A stretch of DNA of 64,000 nt. Source: Sphingomonas sp. Leaf22. GTDB taxonomy: Bacteria; Pseudomonadota; Alphaproteobacteria; Sphingomonadales; Sphingomonadaceae. Positions 17,381 through 27,678 of the stretch are shown one piece after another; within the stretch, counting starts at the first letter, position 1; every line of letters starts with the position of its first letter. The stretch is from contig NZ_LMKP01000041.1 of NCBI RefSeq assembly GCF_001421715.1, forward strand, positions 24,816 to 88,815, in the 5' to 3' direction. The translations under genes were made by a program, and so were the position numbers. The notes under the pieces are model-generated. The model made no database searches, was not told the DNA's origin, and saw nothing but the letters and a program-made list of their open reading frames with translations.

Positions 17381-17462
17381 GTCACCCCGGGCTTGCCCCG
17401 GGGCCCCGCTTCTTCTCATGGCTGGCCATAAAAGCGGGACCCCGGATCAAGTCCGGGGTAAC
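17381..17462. repeat. Dispersed inverted repeat (family copy 2)
   Basis: An ~82-nt inverted repeat: left arm GTCACCCCGGGCTTGCCCC, right arm AAGCGGGACCCCGGATCAAG then TCCGGGGTAAC, with a short unpaired centre. It lies in the 280-nt gap between the ABC-F gene and the acyl-CoA synthetase gene (both minus strand); nothing else is seen in that gap. Confidence 0.85.
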
Positions 17463-17543
17463 GGCACACGAAACGCAAGTTGCAACCCACTCGCAACAAC
17501 CACACCGAAAACCCCGCAAGTGTGACCTTCGTGACCTTTGCCG

Positions 17544-19286
17544 CTAACTCCCTGCGAACATTGCCCGCAATTCGTCCTTCATGATCTTCCCATTGGCATT
17601 GCGTGGCAGCACCGTGTCGGAGAACCGCACAGCGACCGGCACCTTGAACGCCGCCAGCCGGGCACGGACGAACGCCCGTAACTCCTCCTCGCCCGCCACA
17701 CAGCCCGGACATAGATGGACGACCGCGACCGGCACTTCGCCCAGCACCCGGTCGGGCATCCCGACGAGCGCCGCATCGGTCACCGCCGGGTGCGCGTACA
17801 ACACGTCCTCGACCTCGATCGAATAGATGTTCTCGCCGCCGCGAATGATGATGTCCTTGGCGCGGTCGACGATGAAGCAGAACCCTTCCTCGTCCAGCCG
17901 CGCCAGATCGCCGGTCCGGACCCATCCGTCGACGAACGTCTCCGCCGTCGCCTCAGGGCAGTTCCAGTAGCCCTTCACGATCATCGGACCGCGTGCCCAC
18001 AGTTCGCCGACCTCGCCCACCGGCAATTCGCCGCTGCCGTCGGAGCCCATGATCTTCAGATCGGCGACCGGCACCGGCGGGCCGCAGCTGGTCGGCCGGT
18101 TCAGATAATCCTCGGCGCTGTGCTGCGTGACCGTCGCCATCGTCTCGGTCATGCCCCAGCCATTGCCGGGCATCGCCCCGAACACCTCGTAGATCCGCCG
18201 CACCAGATCGGGCGCGGACGGCGCACCGCCATATTGGATGATCTCCAGCGACGAAAGGTCATATTGCGCGCGGTCGGGATGTTCCAGCAACTGCCATGCG
18301 ATCGTCGGCACGCCGCCGGTCATCTGCACCCGCTCCCGCTCGATCAACGCCAGCGCCTGCGCGGGGTCCCATTTGCGCATCAGCACCAGCGTCGTTCCGC
18401 TCGCCATTGCCCCCATCAGCGACGCACTGCACGCCGTCACGTGGAAGAACGGGATGACCAGCAACCCGACCTTGGGTTGTGGCACCGCCGGCGGCACCTC
18501 GCCCCGGCGCAACTGCGCCCGCGCGGCGATATAGGCGCTCGAAAAGACATTGGTGACGAGGTTGCGGTGCGTGCCCAGCGCGCCCTTGGGCTTGCCGGTC
18601 GTCCCGCTGGTGTAGAAGATCGTCGCGTCATCATCGGGCGCGATCGCCACCTCGGGCAAAGCGACCTCGGGCAACGACGCATAGTCCGCGCAACTGCCGA
18701 TCACCTCCTCCAGCGCCCGCGCCGGTGCCGAGAGCGGCGTCCGCGCCCGCGCCACGATCACCGTTTCCAGCGTCGGCAGCGCCGCATAGTCGCCATCCAT
18801 CCGGTCGTGCCGCTGCCGATCGACGATCAGCATCTTGGCCCCCGAATCGCGTACGCCGAACGCGAGTTCCTGCGGCGTCCACCATGCGTTCAGCGGCACA
18901 CAGATCGCGCCGATCGCCACGATCGCAAAGAAGGCGACCGGCCATTCGGGCATGTTGCGCATCGCCAGCGCGACCCGGTCGCCCTTGCCGATCCCGCTGT
19001 CCTGCAAATGCCTAGCGAGCGTTGCGATGGCGCGAAACTGCGCATCGAACGTGACGCGCTCATCCTCGTGGATCGTCGCCAGACGCTCGCCATGACTGCG
19101 TGAAAACGCGACCAGTTGCGCAAGGGTTGCCGGTGCGTTCTTCCAGACCCGCGTCGGCACGCCCCGGATCGTTTCGGTCGCCATTTCGAACGGTGCGCCG
19201 GGGGCGGTCAGCGCCGCCTGTACCTGCGCCATCGATAGGCGCGGCCAATCCGCCCCGATGGAAATCGTCGCTTCGCCTGCCTGCAA
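17544..19286 (-). CDS. Acyl-CoA synthetase (AMP-forming)
   Basis: Activates a carboxylic acid, probably a medium or long fatty acid, to its CoA thioester through an acyl-AMP. The 580-aa protein has the AMP-binding P-loop FYTSGTTGKPKGAL, the A5 motif GWGMTET, the A7 motif WVRTGDLARLDEEGF, the hinge DRAKDIIIRGGENIYS and the catalytic Lys in NANGKIMKDELR. It is divergent from the fadB-type operon across a 161-nt AT-richer gap, so it fits fatty-acid degradation. Exact substrate unknown. Confidence 0.9.
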   Translation of the reverse strand: MQAGEATISIGADWPRLSMAQVQAALTAPGAPFEMATETIRGVPTRVWKNAPATLAQLVAFSRSHGERLATIHEDERVTFDAQFRAIATLARHLQDSGIGKGDRVALAMRNMPEWPVAFFAIVAIGAICVPLNAWWTPQELAFGVRDSGAKMLIVDRQRHDRMDGDYAALPTLETVIVARARTPLSAPARALEEVIGSCADYASLPEVALPEVAIAPDDDATIFYTSGTTGKPKGALGTHRNLVTNVFSSAYIAARAQLRRGEVPPAVPQPKVGLLVIPFFHVTACSASLMGAMASGTTLVLMRKWDPAQALALIERERVQMTGGVPTIAWQLLEHPDRAQYDLSSLEIIQYGGAPSAPDLVRRIYEVFGAMPGNGWGMTETMATVTQHSAEDYLNRPTSCGPPVPVADLKIMGSDGSGELPVGEVGELWARGPMIVKGYWNCPEATAETFVDGWVRTGDLARLDEEGFCFIVDRAKDIIIRGGENIYSIEVEDVLYAHPAVTDAALVGMPDRVLGEVPVAVVHLCPGCVAGEEELRAFVRARLAAFKVPVAVRFSDTVLPRNANGKIMKDELRAMFAGS

Positions 19287-19447
19287 GACACCGCTCCCGT
19301 TCGCCGACCCTAGAATATCGGGTTTGCCCGATCGGTCGCTTTCATACAGGTTGTTATTGATTACTGTTCCGGCAAAGGCAATAGAATGCGCCGAACGCTC
19401 GCCGGTTTAGAAATACCGGTATGGCAGAAGCTGGAGAAGGGCCGAAC

Positions 19448-21472
19448 ATGTCCGTACACACCGAACGTCATGGCGACATCCTGGTGGCGATGTCCGACAA
19501 CCCGCCGGTCAACGCGTTGTCGGCCTCGGTTCGGCTGGGGCTGAAGGCGGCGATCGAAGAAGCGGCGGCCGACGACTCGATCCGCGCGATCGTCATCGCC
19601 TGCGCCGGAAAGACCTTCTTCGCCGGGGCCGACATCACCGAATTCACCAAGCCGCCGGTCGAACCGCTGCTACCGCAGCTGGTCGACATGATCGAAGCGT
19701 CGGACAAGCCGGTCGTCGCCGCGATCCACGGCACGGCGCTCGGTGGCGGCTGCGAGGTCGCGATCGGCAGCCATTACCGCATCGCCGTCCCCAGCGCGAA
19801 GCTCGGCACGCCCGAGGTGAAGCTCGGCCTGCTCCCCGGCGCGGGCGGCACGCAGCGCCTGCCCCGCCTCGCCGGCGTCGCGGTCGCCCTCGAACTGGTG
19901 GCGAAGGGCGATCCGATCCCGGCCAGCAAGGCGAAAGACGCCGGCATCATCGACCGCCTCGCCACCGAAGGCAATCTGCTGGAGGAAGCCATCGCCTTCG
20001 CCCGCGAGGTCGCCGACCTCCGCCCCCTGCCCCGCACATCCAAAAAGTCGGCCTCGCCCGACCCGCAAGCCGTCGCCGCTTTCGAAAAGGCGAACGCCCG
20101 CCGCTTCCGCGGCTACGAAGCCCCCGCCGCCAACATCGCCTGCGTGGTCAAGGCCAGCGAAACCCCCTTTGCCGAGGGGATCGAGTTCGAGCGGCAGCAA
20201 TTCATGAAGCTGATGTTCTCCGTCCAGTCAGCCGCACAGCGGCACATCTTCTTCGCCGAGCGCAAGGCATCGAAGATCGACGGCATCGCCGACGACATCG
20301 CGCTGCGCCCGATCCAGCGCGTCGGCGTGATCGGCGCGGGGACGATGGGCGGCGGCATTGCCATGAACTTCCTGTCGGCGGGCGTGCCCGTAACCATCGT
20401 CGAGATGCAGCAGGACGCGCTCGACCGCGGCGTCGGCATCATCCGCAAGAATTACGAGGCGACCGCCGCCAAGGGCCGGATGAAGCCCGAACAGGTCGAG
20501 CAGGCAATGGGCCTGCTGACCCCCACGCTGTCGATGGACGACCTTGCCGAAGTCGATCTGGTGATCGAGGCGGTGTATGAGGAAATGTCGGTCAAGCAGG
20601 ACATTTTCGGCAAGCTCGACGCCATTTGTAAACCCGGCGCGATCCTCGCGTCGAACACCAGCTATCTCGACGTCAACGTCATCGCCGCTGCGACCAAGCG
20701 GCCGCAGGACGTGCTCGGCCTGCACTTTTTCTCGCCCGCCAACATCATGAAGCTGCTGGAAATCGTGCGCGGTGACGCGACCGCCGACGATGTGCTGGCG
20801 ACCGCGATGGCGCTGTCGAAAAAGATTCGCAAGGTCGCGGTGGTCGCCGGCGTCTGCCACGGCTTCATCGGCAACCGCATGCTCGAACCGCGTCAGGTCG
20901 AGGCGATGAAGCTGCTGATGGAGGGCGCAACCCCCGAACAGGTCGACCGCGTCCATGTCGAATTCGGCATGCCAATGGGTCCGTTCCAAATGGCCGACCT
21001 GGCGGGCGTCGATATCGGTTGGCACCGCGATCCCAGCCGGATCGAGAATATCCGCGATGCGCTCGCCGCCGAGGGTCGCTGGGGTCAGAAAAAGGGCGCG
21101 GGCTTCTACGACTACGACGACAAGCGGCAGGCATCGAACAGTGCCCGCGTCGCCGAGATCATCGACGATTTCCGTACCAAGACCAACACCCCGCAACGCG
21201 AGATCACCGATCAGGAGATCGTTGAGCGGACCCTCTATCCGATCGTCAACGAAGGTGCGAAGATCATGTCGGAAGGCAAGGCGCAGCGCGCCTCCGATAT
21301 CGATGTCGTCTGGATCTATGGCTATGGCTGGCCGCCCTATCGCGGCGGGCCGATGTTCTGGGCCGATATCGAAGGCGCGAAGAAGATCGTCGCGGGCCTC
21401 GAAAAGCACGGCTTCGACGTCGCGCCGCTGCTGCGCGAAAAGGCGGAGACCGGCGGGCGGTTCAACAAGTGA
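19448..21472 (+). CDS. Bifunctional enoyl-CoA hydratase / 3-hydroxyacyl-CoA dehydrogenase
   Basis: Catalyses the second and third steps of beta-oxidation. The 674-aa fusion has an N-terminal crotonase domain (residues ~5-190, oxyanion-hole stretch [12 protein letters not shown] and [10 protein letters not shown]) and a C-terminal NAD-binding dehydrogenase ([14 protein letters not shown] at ~300, then [24 protein letters not shown]). It resembles FadB/FadJ-like proteins of sphingomonads (hydratase first). The ATG at 19448 is preferred to 19421 because a GGAG-type site lies ahead of it. Its stop overlaps the next gene's GTG (GTGA). Confidence 0.92.
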   Translation: MSVHTERHGDILVAMSDNPPVNALSASVRLGLKAAIEEAAADDSIRAIVIACAGKTFFAGADITEFTKPPVEPLLPQLVDMIEASDKPVVAAIHGTALGGGCEVAIGSHYRIAVPSAKLGTPEVKLGLLPGAGGTQRLPRLAGVAVALELVAKGDPIPASKAKDAGIIDRLATEGNLLEEAIAFAREVADLRPLPRTSKKSASPDPQAVAAFEKANARRFRGYEAPAANIACVVKASETPFAEGIEFERQQFMKLMFSVQSAAQRHIFFAERKASKIDGIADDIALRPIQRVGVIGAGTMGGGIAMNFLSAGVPVTIVEMQQDALDRGVGIIRKNYEATAAKGRMKPEQVEQAMGLLTPTLSMDDLAEVDLVIEAVYEEMSVKQDIFGKLDAICKPGAILASNTSYLDVNVIAAATKRPQDVLGLHFFSPANIMKLLEIVRGDATADDVLATAMALSKKIRKVAVVAGVCHGFIGNRMLEPRQVEAMKLLMEGATPEQVDRVHVEFGMPMGPFQMADLAGVDIGWHRDPSRIENIRDALAAEGRWGQKKGAGFYDYDDKRQASNSARVAEIIDDFRTKTNTPQREITDQEIVERTLYPIVNEGAKIMSEGKAQRASDIDVVWIYGYGWPPYRGGPMFWADIEGAKKIVAGLEKHGFDVAPLLREKAETGGRFNK

Positions 21473-22647
21473 CCGACCTCGCCGCGTTCCGGGCTGATAC
21501 CCGCGCATGGCTGGAGGCGAATTGCCCGCCATCGATGCGTGAACCGGTCCGTTCCGACAAGGACGTGACATGGGGCGGTCGCAATCCGACCTATGCCAAT
21601 CCCGATCAGAAGCTGTGGCTGGACCGGATGGCAGCGCGCGGCTGGACGGTGCCCGACTGGCCGACCGCCTATGGCGGCGGTGGCCTGTCGCCGGCGAAAG
21701 CGAAGATATTGCGCGAAGAAATGGCGGCAATAGGCGCACGCAATCCGCTCTATTCGTTCGGTATTTCGATGCTTGGCCCCGCGCTGCTGAAATACGGGAC
21801 TGAGGAACAGAAGCGGGCGCATCTGCCGAAGATCGCGTGTGGGGGAATCCGTTGGTGTCAGGGCTATAGCGAACCCGGTGCCGGTTCCGACCTCGCCGGG
21901 CTGCAAACCAGCGCAGTTGCCGACGGCGACGACTTCATCGTCAACGGGCAGAAGGTGTGGACCAGCTATGCCGACAAGGCCGACTGGATCTTCTGCCTCG
22001 TCCGCACCGACCGTTCGACCAAGCAGGGCGGGATCAGTTTCCTGCTGTTCGACATGGCATCGCCCGGCATCACCACCCGTCCGATCAAGCTGATTTCGGG
22101 CAACTCGCCCTTCTGCGAAACCTTTTTCGACGATGTCCGCGTGCCGAAGGCCAATCTGGTCGGCGACCTGAACAAGGGCTGGGACGTGGCCAAATATCTG
22201 CTCGGCCATGAGCGGGAGATGATTTCGGGGATGGGCGGCGCCGGCAACGGCCCATTGATTGCGAAGGCGATCGAGACAATCGGCACCGACGATGCCGGCC
22301 GTTTGGCCGACCCGATGCTGCGATCCGCCATCGCGACCTTCGACGTCCGCGCTCGCGCCTTTACCGCGATGTCGGAACGCTTTCGCGACGAACTGAAGGC
22401 CGGTCGCGCGCATCCCGCGCAGCCGAGCATGATGAAATATGTCGGGACCGAGTTGAACAAGACCCGCCACGAACTGCTGATGGCATCGGGCGGATCGGAC
22501 GCGCTCGAATGGGAAAGCGCCGACAGCGATCATGGTGCGGCGGCGCGCGCATGGCTGCGGACCAAGGCGAACTCGATCGAGGGCGGCACGTCCGAAATCC
22601 AGCTCAACATCATCGCGCGCCGCATCCTCGACCTGCCGCTGCAATAA
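21469..22647 (+). CDS. Acyl-CoA dehydrogenase
   Basis: An FAD enzyme that introduces the alpha-beta double bond into an acyl-CoA. The 392-aa protein shows the family motifs: [13 protein letters not shown] (flavin and substrate loop), [10 protein letters not shown], and the C-terminal [16 protein letters not shown]. Long first helix region and the [14 protein letters not shown] form suggest the long-chain or aromatic-type subfamily. It begins at GTG 21469, overlapping the fadB-type stop by 4 nt. With the following gene it forms a likely heteromeric pair. Confidence 0.9.
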   Translation: MTDLAAFRADTRAWLEANCPPSMREPVRSDKDVTWGGRNPTYANPDQKLWLDRMAARGWTVPDWPTAYGGGGLSPAKAKILREEMAAIGARNPLYSFGISMLGPALLKYGTEEQKRAHLPKIACGGIRWCQGYSEPGAGSDLAGLQTSAVADGDDFIVNGQKVWTSYADKADWIFCLVRTDRSTKQGGISFLLFDMASPGITTRPIKLISGNSPFCETFFDDVRVPKANLVGDLNKGWDVAKYLLGHEREMISGMGGAGNGPLIAKAIETIGTDDAGRLADPMLRSAIATFDVRARAFTAMSERFRDELKAGRAHPAQPSMMKYVGTELNKTRHELLMASGGSDALEWESADSDHGAAARAWLRTKANSIEGGTSEIQLNIIARRILDLPLQ

Positions 22648-22665
22648 CTGTCAGGAACACCATCC

Positions 22666-23793
22666 ATGCCCCTGTTTCTGAACGACGATCAGACGATGTT
22701 GGCCGACACCGCGCGCGAGTTTCTGGGTGAAGCCGCACCGGTCGCGCAGTTGCGGGCGCTGCGCGACGCCGACGACCCGACCGGCTTCGATCGCGGGCTG
22801 TGGGCAAAGTTTGCCGAGATGGGCTTTACCGGCATGATGGTGCCCGAAAGCGCGGGCGGCCTCGGCCTCGGCCATGTCGAGGCCGGGATCGTGCTCGAAG
22901 AGATCGGTCGCAACCTGTCGCCCTCACCCTTCCTCACCACGTCGGTCGCCGCCGTTGCCGCGTTGTCGGGGACGACCGCCGGCGAACGCTGGCTGCCGCG
23001 CATCGCCGCGGGCGAAACCGTTGCCGCGCTGGCGATCGACGAACGCGCGAAGCACGGCGATGCCGTCGCGATGCACGCCGAGCGATCGGGCAATGGCTTT
23101 CGTTTGTCGGGCACCAAGCAGTTCGTCGCCCACGGCCATGTCGCCGACGTGATCCTCGTCATCGCCCGCACCGCCGGCGGTGATCGCGATGCAGACGGAC
23201 TGACGCTGTTCGCCCTCCCCGCCGATACTCCCGGCCTGTCCGCCGATCCACGCCGCCTGACCGACAGCAGCATCGTGGCCCGGCTGACCTTCGACCATGT
23301 CGAGGTCGATGGCGACGCGGTAATCGGCAGCGTCGATGATGGTCGCAGCGCACTCGACCGCCTGCTCACCGCCGCGCGCACCGGGGCGGCGGCGGAATCG
23401 CTCGGCGTCGGCGAAGGTGCGGCGACACGCACGCTCGATTACCTCCGCCAGCGCAAACAGTTCGGCCAGACCATCGGCAGTTTTCAGGCGCTGCAACACC
23501 GCGCCGCGCACCTCTATTCCGAACTGGAGATCGCCCGCGCCGCCGTGCTGAAGGCGCAGCAACTCCTCGACGAAGGGGCGGCGGACGCCGACACCGCCGT
23601 TTCGGTCGCAAAGGCGATGGCCGGCATGGCGTCGACGCTGGCGGTGCAGGAAGCGGTGCAGATGCATGGCGGCATCGGCATGACAGACGATGCCGATATC
23701 GGCTTCTTCATGAAGCGCGCCCGCGTCCTGAGCGAGATGTTCGGCGATATCGGCTATCACAGCGACCGCATCGCCCGGATCGGAGGATATTGA
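22666..23793 (+). CDS. Acyl-CoA dehydrogenase family protein
   Basis: A second acyl-CoA dehydrogenase, 375 aa, 18 nt downstream of the first. It shows the family's GGLGLGHVEAGIVLEEIGR start region, a GTKQFVAHGHVADVILV segment and a C-terminal VQMHGGIGMTDDADIG in which the family's usual catalytic Glu region is altered. Pairs of adjacent dehydrogenases of unequal sequence often assemble as alpha2beta2 heterotetramers in steroid or fatty-acid side-chain degradation, which is an inference here. It overlaps the thioesterase gene by 1 nt (TGATG). Confidence 0.87.
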   Translation: MPLFLNDDQTMLADTAREFLGEAAPVAQLRALRDADDPTGFDRGLWAKFAEMGFTGMMVPESAGGLGLGHVEAGIVLEEIGRNLSPSPFLTTSVAAVAALSGTTAGERWLPRIAAGETVAALAIDERAKHGDAVAMHAERSGNGFRLSGTKQFVAHGHVADVILVIARTAGGDRDADGLTLFALPADTPGLSADPRRLTDSSIVARLTFDHVEVDGDAVIGSVDDGRSALDRLLTAARTGAAAESLGVGEGAATRTLDYLRQRKQFGQTIGSFQALQHRAAHLYSELEIARAAVLKAQQLLDEGAADADTAVSVAKAMAGMASTLAVQEAVQMHGGIGMTDDADIGFFMKRARVLSEMFGDIGYHSDRIARIGGY

Positions 23794-24665
23794 TGGAGCC
23801 GACGCCCGCCGATCTGGTCGCGGGACTGGTCGCGCTGCTCGATATCGAAGAGATCGATACCGACCTGTATCGTGGGAGCCGCAATCCGGGCGGCGTCGGC
23901 CGGGTGTTCGGTGGACAGGTGATCGGGCAGGCCTTGCAAGCGGCGCAACGCTCGATCGGCGGGACGAAGATCGCGCATTCGCTCCATGCCTATTTCCTGC
24001 GGCCGGGCGATGAGGAGCATCCAATCCTCTACCGTGTCGTCCGCGACTTCGCCGGACGCAGCTTCGCCAATGCCCGCGTGATCGCGATGCAGCGCGGACA
24101 GGCGATCCTGAACATGGCGGCGTCATTCCAACTGCCCGAGGACGGCATGACGCATCAGGACGCGATGCCCGACGTTCCCCCGCCCGAGGCGTTACGCTCC
24201 GATCGCGAACTGCGGCTGGCGATGCAGGACCATATCCCCGACAAGTTCCACCGCCTGTTCCTGCGCGCCCGCCCGATCGAGATCCGCCCGGTCGAGGCCG
24301 ATCACCTGACCGACGCAACGCCGCGCGCACCGATCCAGCATGGCTGGTTCCGTGCGGTCGCGCCGCTCGGCGACGACGCAACGCTTCACCGCGCGATCCT
24401 TGCCTATGCCAGCGACATGATGCTGCTCGGCACCTGTATGTTGCCGCACGGCATTCACTGGATGATGGATCGGGTCCAGACCGCCAGCCTCGACCACGCC
24501 CTATGGCTGCACGAACCGTTCCGTGCCGACGACTGGCTACTATACGCCACCGACAGCCCATGGGCGGGCCATGCCCGCGGCTTCAACCGTGGCCGCATCT
24601 TTGCCCGCGACGGGCGACTGGTGGCGAGCGTGGCGCAGGAAGGGCTGGTTCGGGTGCGGGGATAG
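23793..24665 (+). CDS. Acyl-CoA thioesterase II (TesB family)
   Basis: Hydrolyses acyl-CoA to free acid and CoA. The 290-aa protein has the two tandem hotdog domains of TesB; motifs include RVFGGQVIGQALQAA, HSLHAYFLRPGD and the C-terminal SLDHALWLHEPFRADDWLLY. GGAGG at 23782-23786 lies 6 nt before ATG 23793, so the TTG one codon upstream is unlikely. It is the last gene of the four-gene beta-oxidation operon; a role in releasing stalled acyl-CoA is likely. Confidence 0.92.
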   Translation: MEPTPADLVAGLVALLDIEEIDTDLYRGSRNPGGVGRVFGGQVIGQALQAAQRSIGGTKIAHSLHAYFLRPGDEEHPILYRVVRDFAGRSFANARVIAMQRGQAILNMAASFQLPEDGMTHQDAMPDVPPPEALRSDRELRLAMQDHIPDKFHRLFLRARPIEIRPVEADHLTDATPRAPIQHGWFRAVAPLGDDATLHRAILAYASDMMLLGTCMLPHGIHWMMDRVQTASLDHALWLHEPFRADDWLLYATDSPWAGHARGFNRGRIFARDGRLVASVAQEGLVRVRG

Positions 24666-24727
24666 GCGTCGTCCACCTTCCCCGGCATTCCCGTGCGAAG
24701 GCGGGGGTATCGTTGGCCCCGAAACCC

Positions 24728-25807
24728 TCACCCCGGCTCGTGCAACGGACACCCGTTGAACCGCTCGCGATACTGCGCCGAATGGTCATAGACCGGCTTG
24801 CGCACCCGGTTCACCCCACCCAGCGGTTGGTGTGCGGCCAGCCCGGTCCATACGCTGAACCGTAGCCCCTCATCGACCTCGGAAACCTTGTACGCCGACC
24901 AGCTATCCTGCGGCTCGCAGCGCAACGTCGCGACGGTCAGATACGGGCTGACATCCTCCGGCCATGGCGTCGCCGCATCCTCGATCGGCTGCGTTTCGGG
25001 ATCGCGCAGCAACTGCACCCGCACTTCCCATTGGCCGCGCACCTTTGCTGCCGACGCCTGCAACTCTTCGCGGATCGCATTCGGACGCCCGCTGGTATCG
25101 ACCACGACGTCGGTCAGCGCGGTCAGATCGGGCGACACCGGCACCACCTGATATTTGGCGACATAGGAACCGTGGCGGAACGGCGTGGCGGAGTAATAGG
25201 TCTCACCCAGCGGATGGACGTTCTTCGATCCGCCCATCGTCTTCAACAACGTGCTCTCGGTCCCGACTGCCTCCAACGCCGCCTCGGCCCCGCGCAAGAC
25301 ATAGGACAGCGCCTTCTTCGCCCATTCCGCCTTGTCGGTGGTCTTGGCGAGCAGCTTCAGGTTGCTGGCGAACTTCGCGGGTGTCGGCGCGGCAAAGGCG
25401 GGCGCGTTGACCATCACGAAATCCTGCGTCCGCCCGCCGGCTCCGGCCAGACGTTCGCCCTCGACCTCCATCACCTTCCACGCCAGCCCGCGCGGTAAGC
25501 CGATGGCGTCGTCGAGGATATCACCGGGATTAGTCGAAAACCGCATCCACACCGGATAGACGCCGGGCTTCGCGAAGAGCCCCTGGGCCAGTTCGGGCGG
25601 CAGATCGTCATGCACGCTCAGTTCGGCCTTCAGGATGCCATGCGACTTGGCATGGACCGCGCGCACCGCTTTGCCGTAATCCGCCGAGGTTGTCGTCAGG
25701 ATCGTGTCGAACGCCTGCTCCATGTCGGCGACCGTCTCCGCTTCGTCCGATTGGCGTTCTTCGAGTGCGGCGGTGTAGCGCACCGGCGGTTTCAGCAGGT
25801 CGGTCAT
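24728..25807 (-). CDS. Catalase-like heme protein
   Basis: A 359-aa relative of heme catalases, much shorter than the ~480-aa enzymes. It keeps an RAVHAKSHGILKAEL segment with the distal His (~H52), then WMRFSTNPGD with the RFST motif, and GLPRGLAWKVMEV, matching the catalase core. A C-terminal VYDHSAQYRERFNG segment may supply the proximal Tyr ligand. Minimal catalase-like proteins of this type can act as peroxidases or lyases, so hydrogen peroxide disproportionation is not assured. No signal peptide. It is monocistronic, convergent with the thioesterase gene. Confidence 0.8.
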   Translation of the reverse strand: MTDLLKPPVRYTAALEERQSDEAETVADMEQAFDTILTTTSADYGKAVRAVHAKSHGILKAELSVHDDLPPELAQGLFAKPGVYPVWMRFSTNPGDILDDAIGLPRGLAWKVMEVEGERLAGAGGRTQDFVMVNAPAFAAPTPAKFASNLKLLAKTTDKAEWAKKALSYVLRGAEAALEAVGTESTLLKTMGGSKNVHPLGETYYSATPFRHGSYVAKYQVVPVSPDLTALTDVVVDTSGRPNAIREELQASAAKVRGQWEVRVQLLRDPETQPIEDAATPWPEDVSPYLTVATLRCEPQDSWSAYKVSEVDEGLRFSVWTGLAAHQPLGGVNRVRKPVYDHSAQYRERFNGCPLHEPG

Positions 25808-25867
25808 GTGCAGGAACTCCTCGTCTTCGCATCGACAAGCGCGGGCGAGGCTATTCGTTCCGGGGAC

Positions 25868-26662
25868 TTACACGGCGGTACGCCCATAGTCCTGCCGCGT
25901 GAACGGGTGGCTCGACGACAGTCCGCCATCGACCGCCCATGCCTGTCCGTTGACATAGCTGGCCTCGGGCGACGCGAGGAACAGGACGACGTTGGCGACC
26001 TCCTCGGCCTCGCCGCCGCGCCGCAGCGGGTTCAGCCGACCGATCCGCCCTTCCTTTCCCGACTGGCGGGCATGGTCATAGACCATTGCCGTCATGCCCG
26101 TCTCGATCAGGCCCGGACATACCGCGTTCACCCGCACGCCCGATCCCGACAATTGCTGCGCGGCGGTCTGGACCAGATTGATGACGCCCGCCTTCGACGC
26201 CGAATAGGCCGCGCCACCCGCGCCCGATCGCAGCCCGGCGACGCTGGCGGTACACACGATCGCCCCGCCGCCCGCTGCCGCCATCACCGGTGCCGCGTGT
26301 CGGATCGCGAGGAACGGCCCGATCAGGTTGACCCGCAATATTTCCGCCCAATCGTCGGCGGATTGTTCGAACAGACTGGCCAGCCCGCCCGAAATGCCGG
26401 CATTGGCATGGACGATATCGATCCCGCCGAAGCGTTCGACCGCCAACGCGACCGCACCGGCGACGTCCTCGTCCGCGCCTGCGTCCATCGTACAGGCCAC
26501 CACCCGACCGCCCGCCGCTTCGATCAACGCCGTCGTTCCGGCATCGGTCCGGTCGCCACAGACCACCCCCGCACCTTCGCGGGCAAAGGCCAGCGCACAG
26601 GCCCGTCCGATCCCCGATCCGGCCCCGGTGACCAGCACCGACTTGCCCGCAAACCGCATCAT
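25868..26662 (-). CDS. Short-chain dehydrogenase/reductase (SDR)
   Basis: An NAD(P)-dependent oxidoreductase of 264 aa with the classical SDR pattern: TGAGSGIG nucleotide-binding loop, NAG (HANAGIS), a Ser in CTASVAG and the YSASK catalytic Tyr-Lys. The substrate is unknown; the context (acyl-CoA dehydrogenase plus kinase-like gene) suggests a hydroxyacyl or alcohol intermediate. ATG 26662 overlaps the upstream phosphotransferase stop by 4 nt (ATGA); a second ATG follows at once. Confidence 0.88.
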   Translation of the reverse strand: MMRFAGKSVLVTGAGSGIGRACALAFAREGAGVVCGDRTDAGTTALIEAAGGRVVACTMDAGADEDVAGAVALAVERFGGIDIVHANAGISGGLASLFEQSADDWAEILRVNLIGPFLAIRHAAPVMAAAGGGAIVCTASVAGLRSGAGGAAYSASKAGVINLVQTAAQQLSGSGVRVNAVCPGLIETGMTAMVYDHARQSGKEGRIGRLNPLRRGGEAEEVANVVLFLASPEASYVNGQAWAVDGGLSSSHPFTRQDYGRTAV

Positions 26663-27678
26663 GCCCCCGCCTGTTGCGCAAACCGCCATGCCGCCGCCGC
26701 CAGTTCGGGTACCCGTTCGGCCATGCGCGCCGCCTGCGCGCTCGACGCATTGCCGTCGCGCACCCGCTGCTTGATCCCCTGCACGATCCCGGTCAGGCGA
26801 AAGAGGTTATAGGCGAAATACCAGTCGAGCCCCGGCACCCCGTCCCGCCCGGTCGCCGCGCAATAGCGCGCCACGACCTCCTCCATCGTCGGAATGCCGC
26901 TGTCGCCGCCGCTCAATCCCGCGATACCCGACCGGCCATCGGGCGGCGTCATCCAGTTCATCAGCAGATAGGTGAAATCGGCCAGCGGATCGCCCAGCGT
27001 CGAGAGTTCCCAGTCGAGCACCGCCGCGACGCGCGCGCCGTCTTCGGCAAAGATCAGATTGTCGATCCGGTAGTCGCCATGGACGATCGCCACCCGTTCC
27101 TGCGCCGGCACCGTGCGCGGCAGCCAGTCGATCAGCCGCTCGACATCCGCCAGATCGTCGGTCTGGCTCGCGCGATATTGCCGGGTCCAGCGCGCCACCT
27201 GCCGCTCGAAATAATTGCCCGGCTTGCCGTAATTGCCAAGGCCGACCGCCGCCGGATCGATCGCGTGCAGCGCGGCCAGCGCATCGACCATCGCCTCGTA
27301 CTGCGCGCGGCGTTCGTCGGGCGACAGGTCGGGCATCGCGCCGTTCCAGATCGTCCGCCCCGCGACCCGCTCCATCAGATAGAAGGGCGCGCCGATCACG
27401 CCTGCATCCTCGCACAGCGCCAATGGCCGCGGCACCGGATAGCCGGCCGGATGCAGCGCCGCAATCAACCGATATTCACGCTCGACCGCATGGGCGCTGG
27501 GCAACAACACCCCGAACGGCTTGCGCCGCAGCACATAGGACCCGGCGGGCAGGTCGACGCGATAGGTCGGATTGCTTTGCCCGCCCGGATAGCGCGTCAC
27601 CGCGACCGGCCCGTCCCCGACCGTCGCCGCCAGCCACGGCGTCAACCGGTCGAGATCGAGGTCGACGTCACCGCCCAC
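26659..27678 (-). CDS. Phosphotransferase family protein (ACAD10/APH-like)
   Basis: A 339-aa kinase-like protein with the aminoglycoside-phosphotransferase fold: VLRRKPFG (Lys), the catalytic loop [12 protein letters not shown] and the DWE metal site ([14 protein letters not shown]). It belongs to the branch always found next to acyl-CoA dehydrogenases and related to human ACAD10/11, which phosphorylates 4-hydroxyacyl-CoA. GTG 27678 is chosen since it lies 11 nt inside the end of the dehydrogenase gene; the upstream frame has no conserved-looking sequence. The pairing with the neighbouring dehydrogenase supports a hydroxyacyl-CoA role. Confidence 0.85.
   Translation of the reverse strand: MGGDVDLDLDRLTPWLAATVGDGPVAVTRYPGGQSNPTYRVDLPAGSYVLRRKPFGVLLPSAHAVEREYRLIAALHPAGYPVPRPLALCEDAGVIGAPFYLMERVAGRTIWNGAMPDLSPDERRAQYEAMVDALAALHAIDPAAVGLGNYGKPGNYFERQVARWTRQYRASQTDDLADVERLIDWLPRTVPAQERVAIVHGDYRIDNLIFAEDGARVAAVLDWELSTLGDPLADFTYLLMNWMTPPDGRSGIAGLSGGDSGIPTMEEVVARYCAATGRDGVPGLDWYFAYNLFRLTGIVQGIKQRVRDGNASSAQAARMAERVPELAAAAWRFAQQAGA

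Noticed and set aside
24666..24727. Short C/G-rich palindromic stretch between the thioesterase and catalase-like genes
   Set aside because: Only one weak arm pair (CCCCGG... and CGGGGG) is visible and it is too degenerate to place with the repeat families.
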